The notes: generated from the sequence alone by a model not told the origin. Numbered from the stretch's first letter, positions 35,800-44,107 are shown. The stretch: DNA of 64,000 nucleotides from Actinomycetota bacterium (GCA_020161315.1 JAIUOH010000008.1:1-64000), one strand, 5' to 3'. Translations and numbers: made by a program.

Positions 35800-36732
35800 A
35801 TGGAGCTGCACCACTTGCAGATCTTGCGAGAGCTCGAAACTCACGGCAGCGTGACCGCAGTTGCCCAGTCGCTGCACGTCACCCCCTCTGCGGTCTCGCA
35901 GCAACTCTCGGCCCTGCAGCGCGAGTTTGCCGCCCCGCTCACCCGCCGCGAGGGCCGCACGCTCGTGCTCACGCGGGCGGGCGAGGCACTCGCAAAGGCC
36001 GGGGTCGATGTTATCGAAGCGATGGCGGCGGCGAAGCACGCGGTAGAAGACTTCGAGCGTGCGCCCGGCGGCGAGGTCACACTGTGCGGTTTTCACAGCG
36101 CGGCGCAGGCGCTCTTCGGCCCGCTGCTCGGCGAGCTGCGGGCGCTCATACCCGCAGCCGAGCGCCCGAGACTGCGCCTTTCTGACGAAGACGTCTCGCA
36201 AGAAGAGTTTCCGGTGCTCACGGCGCACTACGATCTCGTGATCGCGCACCGCATGCAGCACAGCGCCCCCTGGCCAGAGGCCGGGGTGCGGGCGATCCCG
36301 CTCGCGGAAGAACCGCTCGACATCGCCCTCCCCGCGACCCACCCACTCGCCTCACGCACGGCGCTCTCGCCGAGCAGCGTCGCCGGCGAGCGCTGGGTCA
36401 CGAGCCGCAGCGGCTACTCCCCCGACGATCTGGTCGCCGCGATCGCTGCGGTCGCTATTCGCCCGGTGCGCATTGCCCATCGCGTGAACGACTACGGTTC
36501 GGTAGCCGCCGTAGTGGCCGCCGGTGATGCGATCGGCATGGTGCCGAGGTACACGGTGGGCGCGACGCTGCCCGGCCTCGTGCTGCGCCCCCTCACCGGC
36601 ATCAACGCAACCCGAAGCATCGACGTGCTCACCAGGCCCGAGAACCTGCACCGCCACTCGGTGCAGGCGGTGATCACGGCTCTGCGCTCGGTAATGACAC
36701 GCCTCGTTGCCGCGGCAGAGACGCGGATGTAG
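35800..36732 (+). CDS. LysR-family transcriptional regulator
   Basis: The 310-residue protein has an N-terminal winged HTH (LQILRELETHGSVTAVAQSLHVTPSAVSQQLSALQREF) and a type 2 periplasmic-binding-fold effector domain (about 90-295: GEVTLCGFHSAAQALFGPLL, LVIAHR, LPATHPLA). LysR proteins commonly regulate the divergent gene and themselves. Here that is tdh-kbl, so threonine or a related amino acid is a reasonable inducer to test. A palindrome with extra half-sites in the shared upstream region is the candidate operator. The next gene downstream is unrelated. Confidence 0.9.
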   Translation: MELHHLQILRELETHGSVTAVAQSLHVTPSAVSQQLSALQREFAAPLTRREGRTLVLTRAGEALAKAGVDVIEAMAAAKHAVEDFERAPGGEVTLCGFHSAAQALFGPLLGELRALIPAAERPRLRLSDEDVSQEEFPVLTAHYDLVIAHRMQHSAPWPEAGVRAIPLAEEPLDIALPATHPLASRTALSPSSVAGERWVTSRSGYSPDDLVAAIAAVAIRPVRIAHRVNDYGSVAAVVAAGDAIGMVPRYTVGATLPGLVLRPLTGINATRSIDVLTRPENLHRHSVQAVITALRSVMTRLVAAAETRM

Positions 36733-36853
36733 GCGCGAGCACAGATGCAGACACAGACCCAAAACTACGTCTTGCCGTAGTCAATTCGCGCGGGGCGGCA
36801 GCGCTCTCGACCGGGTTTTCACGCATCGCGATTGCTTGCTAACGTGGCCATAC

Positions 36854-37579
36854 GTGAATGACATCAACATCGCGAACCCCCACGAGTACGACCACACGCA
36901 CTCGTCTTCGGCGGGCTCTGGGTGGCTGCGCGCGTCAGTATTCGGCGCGATGGACGGCCTCGTCTCAAACGTCGGCCTCATCGCGGGTATCGCTGCGGCG
37001 GGCGCCGCGCCCGGCATTGTGGCGATCACGGGTATCTCTGGCCTTATCGCAGGTGCGATCTCGATGGCCCTCGGCGAGTACACCTCGGTGCGCACGCAGA
37101 ACGAGCAACTCATGGTCGAGGTTGAGACCGAGCGAAACGCACTAAAGCGCAACCCCGTCGGCGAAGAGGCAGAGCTTTCGACCATGTTCGAGTCGCTCGG
37201 CATGCTGCCCCACACCGCGCGCGAGGCGGCCGCCCAGGTGCACGAGAACTCTGACCAGGCGTTGCGGGTGCACCTCGCGCACGAACTCGGCCTGAGCCCG
37301 GACGAGGTGCCCTCACCTCGAGTGGCGGCGGTCTCGTCATTCGTTGCGTTTAGCGTCGGCGCGATTATTCCGGTGCTGCCATTCTTGCTCGGCTTCGGCA
37401 CGCTTGGGTGGGGCCTCATCTTCGGCGGGGCTGGCCTGCTCGCCGCGGGCTTCGCCGCGGCGAAGTTTACCGACCGTAACCCGCTCGCCGGTGCCGGGCG
37501 CCAGCTATTCTTCGGCAGCATCGCGGTGGCGGCCACGTACGCGATCGGCAAGCTGCTCGGGGTGTCGGCGCTCGGCTAG
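36854..37579 (+). CDS. VIT1/CCC1-family transporter-like membrane protein
   Basis: The 241-residue membrane protein belongs to the vacuolar iron transporter family. Blocks: WLRASVFGAMDGLVSNVGLIAGIAAAG (first helix with the metal-site Asp/Asn pattern), ITGISGLIAGAISMALGEYTSVRTQNE (second helix), a cytosolic helical segment about 95-160 rich in Glu (metal-binding-domain position), and three C-terminal helices (AAVSSFVAFSVGAIIPVLPFLL, LIFGGAGLLAAGFAAAKF, RQLFFGSIAVAATYAIGKLLG). Family members export Fe2+ or Mn2+ into compartments or out of the cell. I use the GTG at 36854; the longer frame has an unrelated Arg-rich start. A TAACGT -10-like box is 8 nt upstream. Confidence 0.9.
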   Translation: MNDINIANPHEYDHTHSSSAGSGWLRASVFGAMDGLVSNVGLIAGIAAAGAAPGIVAITGISGLIAGAISMALGEYTSVRTQNEQLMVEVETERNALKRNPVGEEAELSTMFESLGMLPHTAREAAAQVHENSDQALRVHLAHELGLSPDEVPSPRVAAVSSFVAFSVGAIIPVLPFLLGFGTLGWGLIFGGAGLLAAGFAAAKFTDRNPLAGAGRQLFFGSIAVAATYAIGKLLGVSALG

Positions 37580-37643
37580 CTCGAGCGCCGGGCGCGCGCA
37601 TGGTGCGCGCCGATCCTCGCCTCGAAGCCCGTAGGCTTGACGC

Positions 37644-37982
37644 ATGCCAAGCCCAGAGTTCGTCGAAGCGGTGCTCGACGTGGTCAGGCGCATTCCACCC
37701 GGTCGCGTCATGACCTACGGCGATGTCGCGTGGGCCCTACAGTCGAATGCACCGCGCGCGGTCGGCAACGTCATGGCGCACTACGGGCACGCAGTGAGCT
37801 GGTGGCGCGTGGTACCAGCAAGCGGGCTACCCCCACAGGGGCACGCCCGGCTCGCGCTGCCACACTACGAGGCCGAGGGCACGCCGCTCAGGCACATCGA
37901 GTCACCTGATGACTATCGCATCGCACTCTCATCAGCCAGGCTCGAATACGAACACGAAATCTACTCGGAGGTTGCCCCGTGA
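37644..37982 (+). CDS. Alkyltransferase-like protein (Atl)
   Basis: The 112-residue protein is the DNA-binding half of O6-alkylguanine-DNA alkyltransferase. The alkyl-accepting Cys of the PCHRVV motif is replaced by Trp (W53 in SWWRVVP). Y25 and the arginine finger region (APRAVGN, R38) that flips the damaged base are kept. Atl proteins bind alkylated bases and hand them to nucleotide excision repair instead of removing the alkyl group themselves. -10-like TAGGCT lies exactly 6 nt before the ATG, so the mRNA is probably leaderless. The stop overlaps the next gene's GTG (GTGA). Confidence 0.92.
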   Translation: MPSPEFVEAVLDVVRRIPPGRVMTYGDVAWALQSNAPRAVGNVMAHYGHAVSWWRVVPASGLPPQGHARLALPHYEAEGTPLRHIESPDDYRIALSSARLEYEHEIYSEVAP

Positions 37983-38773
37983 ATCGCAAAGCCTCGCGCG
38001 GCAGCGCGCCAAAAGGCGGGGCACGCGATAACTCTCGCGGCGCCCAACTGCGCGCAGCACAGCGCAAGAGCCCGCAGGCCAAGCAGGCCCCGGCCGCAAA
38101 GAAAAAGCGTGCCGCACCCCCGGCCCCTGCGGCACCGGTCGAGCTGCCACCAATCAAACTTGGGTTTGTGCGCGGCGTCGCACCGAGCAAGTGGGCGAGG
38201 CGGTGGGCGAGAGCGGTGCGCGAGCAGCCGCTTGAGCTGGTGCCGGTCGGGCTGCACGAAGTTGAAGCTGTCCGCACCGAACTCGACGTACTGATCGAGC
38301 GGGTAGCTCCGAACGCGCGACCAGAGGGCAGCGGCGAGGTCGACCGCACCCGCCACGCGATGCGGCTCTACGAAGAAACCGTCGCGCTTGTCGTGCCCGC
38401 AGACCACGAACTCGCCGAGCGAAACGAGGTGAGCATCGAAGACCTTGCGCTCATAAAGCTGCTCGATCACCCAGATCACTTTCAGATCTGGCCCGAAGCC
38501 GAGGCGTGGAAGGATCCCGCTTGGATGCCCCGCGATGCCCGCGCAACCCTTGAGCTCGTCGCAACCGGGCTCGGCGGCGCGCTCCTTGCGCAGCCACTCG
38601 CGAGGCACCTCATCGACAAACGCGCACACGCGGTTGTGCCCGTGACGCGAGATGGCGAATCGCTGCTGCCCGGCACCGAAATCTGGGCCAGCTGGCGCGT
38701 CGAGCGCGACGGTGACGACGTGCAGCGCCTCGTTGGCACCCTGCGCGGGCGCACCGCGCGCAGCAGCCGCTAG
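37979..38773 (+). CDS. LysR-type substrate-binding-domain protein lacking the HTH
   Basis: The 264-residue protein has a LysR effector-like fold (about 57-255): IKLGFVRGVAPSKWARRW, VEAVRTELDVLIERVAP, LYEETVALVVPADHELAER, and LVATGLGGALLAQPLARHLI. The DNA-binding wHTH is absent. In its place is a 55-residue, strongly basic Lys/Arg/Ala-rich tail (RKASRGSAPKGGARDN ... AAKKKRA) that could bind nucleic acid non-specifically. Its GTG overlaps the atl stop, so the two are translationally coupled and presumably act together. Ligand and role are unknown. Start could also lie at a later in-frame codon, but the coupling supports 37979. Confidence 0.8.
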   Translation: MNRKASRGSAPKGGARDNSRGAQLRAAQRKSPQAKQAPAAKKKRAAPPAPAAPVELPPIKLGFVRGVAPSKWARRWARAVREQPLELVPVGLHEVEAVRTELDVLIERVAPNARPEGSGEVDRTRHAMRLYEETVALVVPADHELAERNEVSIEDLALIKLLDHPDHFQIWPEAEAWKDPAWMPRDARATLELVATGLGGALLAQPLARHLIDKRAHAVVPVTRDGESLLPGTEIWASWRVERDGDDVQRLVGTLRGRTARSSR

Positions 38774-38937
38774 GTTCTTACGTTTCTTCGCGTTGGATCG
38801 CGCCCACCCAGTGCGCGACCTTGTTTGACGCGCCTGCAAGCCGTGCTCTCCGCAGGTGACAGGTAACCACCGCGCCCTTCACCTACCCTCGTTGAGCCTG
38901 TTTTTCGCGTTTGCGCGCGCTCGCCCATCTAGTAGGT

Positions 38938-38975
38938 GACAGGCCGTTTGGCATCCCCCAAGCAAACGGCCTGTC
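38938..38975 (+). promoter_or_regulatory. 13-bp hairpin in the 5' leader of the large surface-protein gene
   Basis: Arms GACAGGCCGTTTG (38938-38950) and CAAACGGCCTGTC (38963-38975) are perfectly complementary around a 12-nt loop. CTAGTAG direct repeats flank it (38929-38935 and 38982-38988). It ends 27 nt before the TTG start and has no T run, so it looks like a leader structure or an mRNA stabiliser rather than a terminator. Confidence 0.65.
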
Positions 38976-39002
38976 GCCCCACTAGTAGTGAAGGAGCGTT
39001 CC

Positions 39003-41522
39003 TTGAAGTACCAAACTTTTCTCACGCGTCGCTTGCGGCCCGGCTCACCACGAGGCCCGCGTCACCGGGCAGCTGCGCTGCTGCTGAGCGCAGCGATGCT
39101 TTGCGGTGTTGTCGCGGCCGTGCAACCCCCGCCCGACCTGCAGGTCGCCGCAAACGCAATCGAAGATCACTATGGCCCAGGTGTGAGCTGGGGCAAAGGC
39201 CTGCACAACAACGGGGCCGGCGCATTCGTCATAAACGGAGCGTTTGTGTACTGCGCGGAACCCTGGATCCCTTCAGGCCCTCTTGTGCCCGCGTTTGCCA
39301 GCACCGCTGAGATTCCGGGCAATACCGCCTACGAGATCAGTCTCGCTGCGACAAGCGGCGAGCCAGTGCGGCAGATCTCGTACCTCATGACTCGCTACGG
39401 CGAGACCAGTGACAACGTGCAGGCAGCTGCCGTCGCCCTCGCAATCTGGGAGATTCGCGGCGCCGGTGGGCGTGGCGATGACGGCTACGCAACCGTGCTC
39501 TCTCGAGTGCACGCCAGGGTGGGTGCCGAGGTGGTCGCACTGGCCGAGCGTTTGCGGAGCGAGGCAGCAGGCTGGACGGCCGCTATCGCTGCTGGCACAG
39601 CCGAAGACGCCCCGAACATTGCGCTGACCGCGGAGCAACCATACCGCGGAACCGTCACGGTGCCGGTGGGCACGCTTACCCTGCACATTGCGAACGGCGT
39701 ATTTGCCGACGGCACTACGAGCCGCAGTTGGGGTGGGGTTGGCGCTCCCCCCGGCACATCGTTGACCTGGCAGGGGCGGCCCCAAGCAGACGGTGGCTGG
39801 GATCGCTACTACCGGGTCTCGTTCTCGGGCACGTATCTTGAGATCCCATCAACTGTGAAGTGGGGCGACGGCGGGGCAAACCAGTCGACAGTGGCACCCG
39901 AGCAGCCACAGGTGAAGCCCCTGCGCGCGGCATACGCAGACGTCGACACTACCTGGGCACCAGAGGTGTCAAGCATCGTCAGCAGCAAGTTTGTGAGCAT
40001 TGGCGAACCGCACAGTGATGACGTCATCTTTGCCGCAGCCCCGGCATCACCGGGTGTCAGCGGCGACTGGAGGTGGCGAGTGACCGCGGACGGCACGCGC
40101 GAATGGATGCCTGTGAAAGCTCGAGTCACCGCCTACGGGCCGTTTCTCACCGACCCGGCGCTCAGCCCCTCGCCCGAGGCGCCGGTTGGTGCGCCAATCG
40201 CTGCCCAGGCATCGTTCACAACCGACACGGCCCGAGATCACTCGACTGCGCAGCGCTACTCGTTCGTGTTCGAAGAACCCATCGTTGAGCAGGGCTACTA
40301 CACCTACAAATGGGATGTCGATGCGAACGATCAAGACCCGGCCGTTGCGGGCGAAGACTGTGTCGAGCCCAATGCCTCGTCCGGGTGCAGGGTACTGCCG
40401 AAGAACTACTTCTTCAGCGATGGCTTCGGTGCGGCGCACGAGACACAGGTGGGCAAGATGGAGCAAACCTTCAGCACAAAACTCTCGACTCATGAGGTCG
40501 GCCTCGATGAATCGTTCACTGACACCATCACGCTGCCAGACATGCAAAACTGGCTTCGCGATGATGCAGGCTCACGCCTGCCCCTCACGCTCACCGGTAT
40601 CGCCTACCTTGCATCTGGCACAGAGCTCGCGCAATCAGCAGAGGTGCCCGGTGACGCACAGCAGCTTGCAACGGTTCGCGTCACCACCGACCCACATCTC
40701 AACGGGCAACAGCTGGTTTCCGAAGCAATCGCCATTCCCGTTTCGACGCGGCGAGATCTCACCCACGTCACGATGCGCTGGTGCATTGTCGACGAGGATC
40801 AGGATCCGCGTGCGCGCGGTTTCTGGGAGGAGCGCTGCGACGATTTCGGGCTGCCCGATGAATCAGCAAAGATCGTGCACCCGAGCGTACGGACCGAGGC
40901 GAAGCCGCTCGCCTCGACTGATGAGCCGCTCACGGATACCGCCGTCGTGAACGGAAGAGTGCCTGCGCACACCTCTCTCGTCTTCGAACTGTTCAAGAAG
41001 CCCGCGGTTGGTGATCTCAAACGCGACGCAGACGGCAACACTACGAGCGAACGCTGGCAACAACACGAGTTTGATGCTCTCGCCGACGCCCCGGTGTGCG
41101 TCGACGAGAACCGGGTCGCTCGCACCGAAGCGGTATCGGTAGACCCGGGACTTGGTGAAGAGTCTCGGTACGTTTCGCCCGAGGTTCGCGTCACTGAGAA
41201 CGGCACGTATTGGTGGGTCGAGTCGCTCATTCATTTCGACCCAGACAGCGGCAGTGAGACTGTGCTGTTGTCAGGGATCTGCGGGCTCACGAACGAGACA
41301 ACTCAAGTTGCAGACCCGAAGACTCCACCACCCGCTCCCGAGCCGACGCCACTGGCGCTCGCTGCCACGGGAAGTGAGTCGGCACGAGACTCACTCACCT
41401 GGGGTGCAGCGGGTATAGCTGGGCTGCTCGTTGCTGCTGCGGCTGTCGTGCTGCTCGTCCGGTGGCGAAGGTGGCGCGCGGTGCATCCCGAGGTGACGCA
41501 GGTGCGCGACTGCGAGGGCTAG
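39003..41522 (+). CDS. Large wall-anchored thioester-domain surface adhesin
   Basis: The 839-residue secreted protein has a twin-Arg-like basic N-terminus and hydrophobic signal (AAALLLSAAMLCGVVAAV). An N-terminal thioester (TQxA-type) domain shows candidate Cys C84 in FVYCAEPW and Gln Q140 in NVQAAAVALAIWEI, the pairing used by Gram-positive adhesins to bond covalently to host or surface amines. Long beta-sandwich stalk repeats follow. The C-terminus has a Pro-rich spacer, LALAATG, a hydrophobic segment and RWRRWR. LAATG fits LAxTG class E sortase signals. AAGGAG six bases before TTG at 39003 picks this start over GTG at 38988. A convergent terminator follows. Confidence 0.85.
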   Translation: MKYQTFLTRRLRPGSPRGPRHRAAALLLSAAMLCGVVAAVQPPPDLQVAANAIEDHYGPGVSWGKGLHNNGAGAFVINGAFVYCAEPWIPSGPLVPAFASTAEIPGNTAYEISLAATSGEPVRQISYLMTRYGETSDNVQAAAVALAIWEIRGAGGRGDDGYATVLSRVHARVGAEVVALAERLRSEAAGWTAAIAAGTAEDAPNIALTAEQPYRGTVTVPVGTLTLHIANGVFADGTTSRSWGGVGAPPGTSLTWQGRPQADGGWDRYYRVSFSGTYLEIPSTVKWGDGGANQSTVAPEQPQVKPLRAAYADVDTTWAPEVSSIVSSKFVSIGEPHSDDVIFAAAPASPGVSGDWRWRVTADGTREWMPVKARVTAYGPFLTDPALSPSPEAPVGAPIAAQASFTTDTARDHSTAQRYSFVFEEPIVEQGYYTYKWDVDANDQDPAVAGEDCVEPNASSGCRVLPKNYFFSDGFGAAHETQVGKMEQTFSTKLSTHEVGLDESFTDTITLPDMQNWLRDDAGSRLPLTLTGIAYLASGTELAQSAEVPGDAQQLATVRVTTDPHLNGQQLVSEAIAIPVSTRRDLTHVTMRWCIVDEDQDPRARGFWEERCDDFGLPDESAKIVHPSVRTEAKPLASTDEPLTDTAVVNGRVPAHTSLVFELFKKPAVGDLKRDADGNTTSERWQQHEFDALADAPVCVDENRVARTEAVSVDPGLGEESRYVSPEVRVTENGTYWWVESLIHFDPDSGSETVLLSGICGLTNETTQVADPKTPPPAPEPTPLALAATGSESARDSLTWGAAGIAGLLVAAAAVVLLVRWRRWRAVHPEVTQVRDCEG

Positions 41523-41550
41523 CGCCGAGGCGCGAGACGCCGGCACTCCA

Positions 41551-41583
41551 CGGGCGAGACGCTCACACAAGCTGTCTCGCCCG
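41551..41583. terminator. Bidirectional hairpin between convergent genes
   Basis: CGGGCGAGAC (41551-41560) pairs with GTCTCGCCCG (41574-41583) across 13 nt. It lies between the adhesin stop (41522) and the stop of the oppositely oriented operon (41597), where a shared terminator is expected. Confidence 0.7.
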
Positions 41584-41596
41584 CGGAGGCGCGGCG

Positions 41597-42430
41597 CTAG
41601 GCCGCCAGGTTGCCCAGACCGGCGTATTGCGTCAGCCTCGAACGCATTACCTGCCGGTACCGCGGCAGGGCACGCGCAAAGCTCAGCGAATCGGAGGCTC
41701 GAAAGTCAGGGTTGGTGAGCAGCGCCGCCAGTAACGAAGTTTCTCGGCGCCGCGGCCGCACACCCCACGCAATATTCATGACGGCAATGATCTGCTCGAG
41801 GCTGAGATCGGGGCATTCGCGCTGAGCCGCTGCCCTGTCGTCTGATTCGTGAGAGACGCGTTGCGGCGGGTTCTGAGCAAGCCACCACAGCAGACTGTAG
41901 AGGGGCGCCTGGAGTCGCGGTGGAGTGTGCGGTGCCAGCACCCCGTGCGCAAGGGCGACGACCTCTCGCAGCGGGGTGAGGTCATCGCTACCGCGGGTGT
42001 CGTCGCAGCAAGAGAGGTCCGCAATGGCAGGCTCTTCAAGTTTGCCGAACTCGAGCGGCTCTGCCCGATGCCCCCAGAGTTCGCGTGCCCACACCGCGGC
42101 AGATCGCCCCAGATACGCCCAGGGGTCATGGGCCGTTTGCGCAATGCGAACCGCGAGCCGAGCGCGGTTCTCGCAGAGTTTGATCAGCGCCGTATGCACT
42201 ATCTCGTGGGGGTGCAACCATGTCGTGTTCAACCCAAGTCGCCTGGCATCCGCGATCGCTGTCGGCACGAGGTGGCTCTCAAGGCGTTGAAGAAACTCGA
42301 GGCCCTCCGCGCTTCTCAAGAATTCGGCCGGGTCTCTGAGCTTTGCGAGGGACGCCCGCAGGGTGGCGTCGCCCTCCGCATCGGGCACACGTAACCCGCC
42401 CGCTACGTCGGCCGCCGATTCAACGCTCAT
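41597..42430 (-). CDS. Hypothetical protein with a sigma-region-2-like segment
   Basis: I do not recognise this 277-residue protein. Residues about 45-125 (FLQRLESHLVPTAIADARRL, TTWLHPHEIVHTALIKLCE, DPWAYLGRSAAVWARELWGHR) follow the pattern of ECF sigma factor region 2: helix, 'AEDVVQxxF'-like HPHEIVHTAL, then W-x-Y-L-x-R. No region 4 HTH is evident; the second half is helical and Arg-rich (IIAVMNIAWGVRPRRRETSLLAALL). A ParB-related helical protein is the alternative. Its ATG overlaps the stop of the ParB-like gene by 4 nt, so it is third in a three-gene operon. Sigma similarity is my reading of the pattern, not a search result. Confidence 0.6.
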   Translation of the reverse strand: MSVESAADVAGGLRVPDAEGDATLRASLAKLRDPAEFLRSAEGLEFLQRLESHLVPTAIADARRLGLNTTWLHPHEIVHTALIKLCENRARLAVRIAQTAHDPWAYLGRSAAVWARELWGHRAEPLEFGKLEEPAIADLSCCDDTRGSDDLTPLREVVALAHGVLAPHTPPRLQAPLYSLLWWLAQNPPQRVSHESDDRAAAQRECPDLSLEQIIAVMNIAWGVRPRRRETSLLAALLTNPDFRASDSLSFARALPRYRQVMRSRLTQYAGLGNLAA

Positions 42431-43509
42431 GCGGCGTGCTCGTAGCCGCGAATATGCTCAGTCGATCTGCGCGACAGCGATCGCCCAACTTCGGTGCCGA
42501 GCACCCTGAGCGCGCGCAATGGTTCTGGATCAAGTTCGCACTCAACTGCCACCAGCACCGCGAGGCAGTTTGCCGTCGCAATGCGCGCAGCGCGCAGCAT
42601 GTCTCGCTCGGCACCGCCCCGACGCGCTGCAGCTTCCAGCTGGTGAGCGAGCCCACCATCGAGCCTCTCGGCCAATCGCGATACCTCGCTAAGAGCCCTC
42701 TCGAGTGCCTCAACGTCGCGAGCAATCGGAAACCGTACGACGCTGCTGTTACCGTGTTCAATCCCGTCGCGAAGTTCGAGCAATGACCTGTAGGCGCCTT
42801 GCACACTTGCTCCTGACCGTCTCAAGTTTTGCAAACACTGCTCAGCGGCCGTGCGCAGCACCCCGGGTGCGCGCTCGTCGGCGGCAAGCTCACGTATCTG
42901 CGCAACTTTGTTGAGGGTCTCAAGAGAGTAGCCGGTAATGCGTTTGGCCGCCTTATTGATCGACTCACGGGGAGCCTCTGAGACACTCTGGTTATTGGAA
43001 TTTCCAATAACCAGAGTGGTTTGTGGTCGGGGTCGTCGCGCAGATTCCGTTTCGTGCTCCCCCGCCTCCATGCGGTGTTTGCGCAAGCCCGCAAGCTGCC
43101 TTTGCTTTGCTTCTGCGCGCAGCGTTGGCTCGTAGTAGCCGCGCCACACTGCTTCGAAATCGACGACGCTGAGACGCCTGCGCACTCGGCCCGACTCGCA
43201 CTCCAGCAAGAGCCGATCGTTTGGGGCCGCATCATCAAGAACTAGCGCGATCACGCTTGTCCACCCGGCTCTTCGGGCGGCTGCGAGCCGGTGTGCACCG
43301 TCAATGAGTTCCAGCCCGCTACTCAAAATGATTGGTTGCAACTGCGTACGCCCGCCTAGCAACTCAAACGATTTGAGGAGTTCTCGCACATGAGCATCAT
43401 CGAGCGGGGCCACGTCGCTCGGCTCCACCACGTCTGCAAGCGCGACGCGCTGCCACTGAAATGGGGCGTGCCTTCCCGCATCGACGCTCGCCAACACTTC
43501 GCTGTTCAT
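42427..43509 (-). CDS. ParB N-terminal-domain (ParB/Srx-like) protein
   Basis: The 360-residue protein begins with a ParB/sulfiredoxin-fold domain (about 20-130): VALADVVEPSDV, a QPIILSSGLELIDGAHRLAAARRAGW block with D70-G-A-H73-R74 in place of the chromosomal ParB GERRxRA motif. A charged linker (about 140-178) precedes a helical, possibly HTH region (SINKAAKRITGYSLETLNKVAQIRELA) and a long helical C-terminus. DGxHR-type members bind nucleotides and act in plasmid, phage or unassigned systems. ATGA overlap with the upstream gene sets the start at 43509. The linker codons contain a perfect 35-nt palindrome. No ParA partner is nearby, so segregation is not established. Confidence 0.78.
   Translation of the reverse strand: MNSEVLASVDAGRHAPFQWQRVALADVVEPSDVAPLDDAHVRELLKSFELLGGRTQLQPIILSSGLELIDGAHRLAAARRAGWTSVIALVLDDAAPNDRLLLECESGRVRRRLSVVDFEAVWRGYYEPTLRAEAKQRQLAGLRKHRMEAGEHETESARRPRPQTTLVIGNSNNQSVSEAPRESINKAAKRITGYSLETLNKVAQIRELAADERAPGVLRTAAEQCLQNLRRSGASVQGAYRSLLELRDGIEHGNSSVVRFPIARDVEALERALSEVSRLAERLDGGLAHQLEAAARRGGAERDMLRAARIATANCLAVLVAVECELDPEPLRALRVLGTEVGRSLSRRSTEHIRGYEHAA
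42984..43018. promoter_or_regulatory. Perfect 35-nt palindrome inside the ParB-like gene
   Basis: Arms CACTCTGGTTATTGGAA (42984-43000) and its exact complement (43002-43018) meet around one central base. It encodes about residues 164-175, in the linker after the ParB domain, and is A/T-richer than the gene around it. Seventeen matched pairs in coding DNA are far beyond chance, so a binding site (a parS-like or autoregulatory operator) is the natural reading. Function is untested. Confidence 0.75.
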
Positions 43510-43931
43510 GCAGCCGCCCGCCACGCGAACACCCCGTCACCGATTTCACTCGCACTCTCAGCTCGCGCGCGGAGGGGTACGACATCGCATGTCTCGTTGA
43601 GACGCGCTGTTTCAGAAACAGCAGCCAAGTTGTCGAGATCGCCAGACCAAAGCAGTTTCGCGGCTTCCGCGGCGTGAACGACGCAGAGGTGTGATCGATC
43701 GGGGTTTGTGCGGCAACTGCAGGCAAGCGCCTGCTCGACATGCTGCGGGCAGTAGCTTCGCAATTGCGGCGTGAGCACGAGCGCCCAGCCCTGCTCCACC
43801 GCCTCACCCAATTGTCGCCGCTGCGCACGAGGCGGCGCGTACAGCGACAGGGGCGCGAGCCAGAGAAAGCTCTCACAGCTTCGTAGTTCGCACCGAAGCG
43901 CGACAACCTCTCGTTTGATCACTCGACCCAT
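43506..43931 (-). CDS. Hypothetical protein, first gene of the ParB-like operon
   Basis: This 141-residue soluble protein (MGRVIKREVVALRCELRSCES ... GDGVFAWRAAA) is not recognised. It is notably Cys/His-rich in the centre (SYCPQHVEQALACSCRTNPDRSHLCVVH), which could hold zinc. Flanking segments are predicted helical (RAQRRQLGEAVEQGWALVL, AAEAAKLLWSGDLDNLAA). AGGAGG five bases before the ATG at 43931 sets the start, although the frame runs to 43967. Its stop overlaps the ParB-like start (ATGA), so it is obligatorily co-translated with it. A palindromic region and a divergent XRE gene lie upstream. It may be a zinc-binding partner or regulator of the ParB-like protein; this is inference. Confidence 0.65.
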   Translation of the reverse strand: MGRVIKREVVALRCELRSCESFLWLAPLSLYAPPRAQRRQLGEAVEQGWALVLTPQLRSYCPQHVEQALACSCRTNPDRSHLCVVHAAEAAKLLWSGDLDNLAAVSETARLNETCDVVPLRARAESASEIGDGVFAWRAAA

Positions 43932-44013
43932 GATTGCCTCCTGCTCCACAGTCAACATCGACAGCACACTCAGACCTGTTCAGCCTCGAAAAGGTATGTG
44001 CACCATAACACGA

Positions 44014-44033
44014 ATGTATTGATTTCAATACAT
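44014..44033. promoter_or_regulatory. Perfect 20-nt palindrome between the ParB-like operon and the XRE gene
   Basis: ATGTATTGA and TCAATACAT surround a TT centre. It is the most A/T-rich spot in the 176-nt divergent region. It overlaps a TTGAAA -35-like hexamer for the leftward operon, so bound protein could block transcription. Its TATTGA...TCAATA core resembles the TATTGG...CCAATA core of the palindrome inside the ParB-like gene. Confidence 0.72.
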
Positions 44034-44107
44034 CTTGCATTTATCAACCCACTGAGCCAGAATTAGACCAGCACAGATTTCTCTCGACACACCGAAAGCG
44101 GGGCAAC

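Noticed and set aside
38988..39002. GTG at 38988 as start of the large adhesin
   Set aside because: AAGGAG lies between this GTG and the TTG at 39003 with ideal spacing for the TTG.
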